NCBI GenBank assembly: GCA_018812395.1
Contig: JAHJDS010000258.1
Location: 1 to 6,500, forward strand
Reading direction: 5' to 3'
DNA length: 6,500 nt
Source of the DNA: Pseudomonadota bacterium
GTDB taxonomy: Bacteria > Desulfobacterota > Desulfarculia > Desulfarculales > JAHJDS01
In this document: positions 6,404-6,500 of the stretch, piece by piece
How the letters are laid out: each line of letters opens with the position of its first letter
Numbering within the stretch: the stretch's first letter is position 1
Program-made: the position numbers and the translations under genes
Notes under the pieces: model-generated
Told to the model about the DNA's origin: nothing
Databases searched by the model: none
The model's input: the letters and a program-made list of their open reading frames with translations, nothing else

Positions 6404-6500
6404 TTACGGCTTGACCGTCTTGACGTAGACGAACTTGCCGCCCTGGACCTTGAGGATGACGGCCGGCTTGACGGCGTTGTGGTCGACGATGGACAGCACG
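6404..6500 (-). CDS. livK: C-terminal end of a first branched-chain amino acid-type substrate-binding protein
   Basis: Only the last 31 codons and the TAA stop (6404-6406) are inside the window; the gene continues beyond 6500. The visible tail includes NAVKPAVILKVQGGKFVY and ends KTVKP. It aligns without gaps to the last 24 residues of the complete binding protein at 1338-2522 with 17 identities by hand count, so it belongs to the same family. It is the most upstream visible gene of the cluster, 110 bp before livH and separated from it by the long hairpin. Placement beside livHMGF marks it as a binding protein for this importer. The ligand cannot be judged from this fragment. Confidence 0.85.
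   Translation of the reverse strand, partial: VLSIVDHNAVKPAVILKVQGGKFVYVKTVKP

Noticed and set aside
1..6500. CRISPR arrays, tRNA or rRNA genes, insertion sequences
   Set aside because: I saw no regularly spaced repeats, no tRNA-like cloverleaf or rRNA motifs, and no transposase or IS-type terminal inverted repeats anywhere in the window.

Overview
This GC-rich window (visibly well above 60% G+C) is a bacterial chromosome segment in which every supportable gene lies on the minus strand. The long open frames on the plus strand are antisense shadows of real genes. The style of the LivM and substrate-binding sequences suggests a Desulfobacterota/deltaproteobacterial-type Gram-negative. That is an impression from remembered family features, not a placement. 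A lipobox lipoprotein and a periplasmic-type binding protein fit a two-membrane cell.

Right part (about 6500 down to 1225), read in the direction of transcription: the last 31 codons of one branched-chain amino acid-type binding protein, a strong GC hairpin, livH and livM (permeases), livG and livF (ATPases), a second complete binding protein of the same family, then a probable intrinsic terminator. The permease and ATPase genes overlap (4 nt livH/livM, 4 nt livM/livG, 14 nt livG/livF), so they are very likely one translationally coupled unit. Together they encode a complete HAAT-family ABC importer. The binding proteins capture substrate in the periplasm, LivH and LivM form the membrane channel, and LivG and LivF hydrolyse ATP on the cytoplasmic face. 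Two related binding proteins flank the transporter genes. The second may also have its own promoter, which would let the cell tune substrate range or the ratio of binding protein to permease.

Left part (about 1060 down to 1): a separate minus-strand unit. An AT-rich promoter candidate carries an inverted repeat between its -35 and -10 boxes, and a second copy of the repeat lies 46 bp further downstream (ACCAA-N4-TTGGT in both). This looks like a twin TetR-type operator. Behind it are a 103-residue protein of unknown function and a lipoprotein that runs off the window edge; both have clear ribosome binding sites. I recognise neither. The spacer between the two units (about 1056-1337) holds a terminator, a 9-bp tandem repeat and an unexplained inverted repeat, but no gene I can support.

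The transporter is an ordinary, well-known system. The parts that merit a second look are the twin operator with its two unknown proteins, the extra hydrophobic segment in LivM, and the expression-control structures around the duplicated binding-protein genes.
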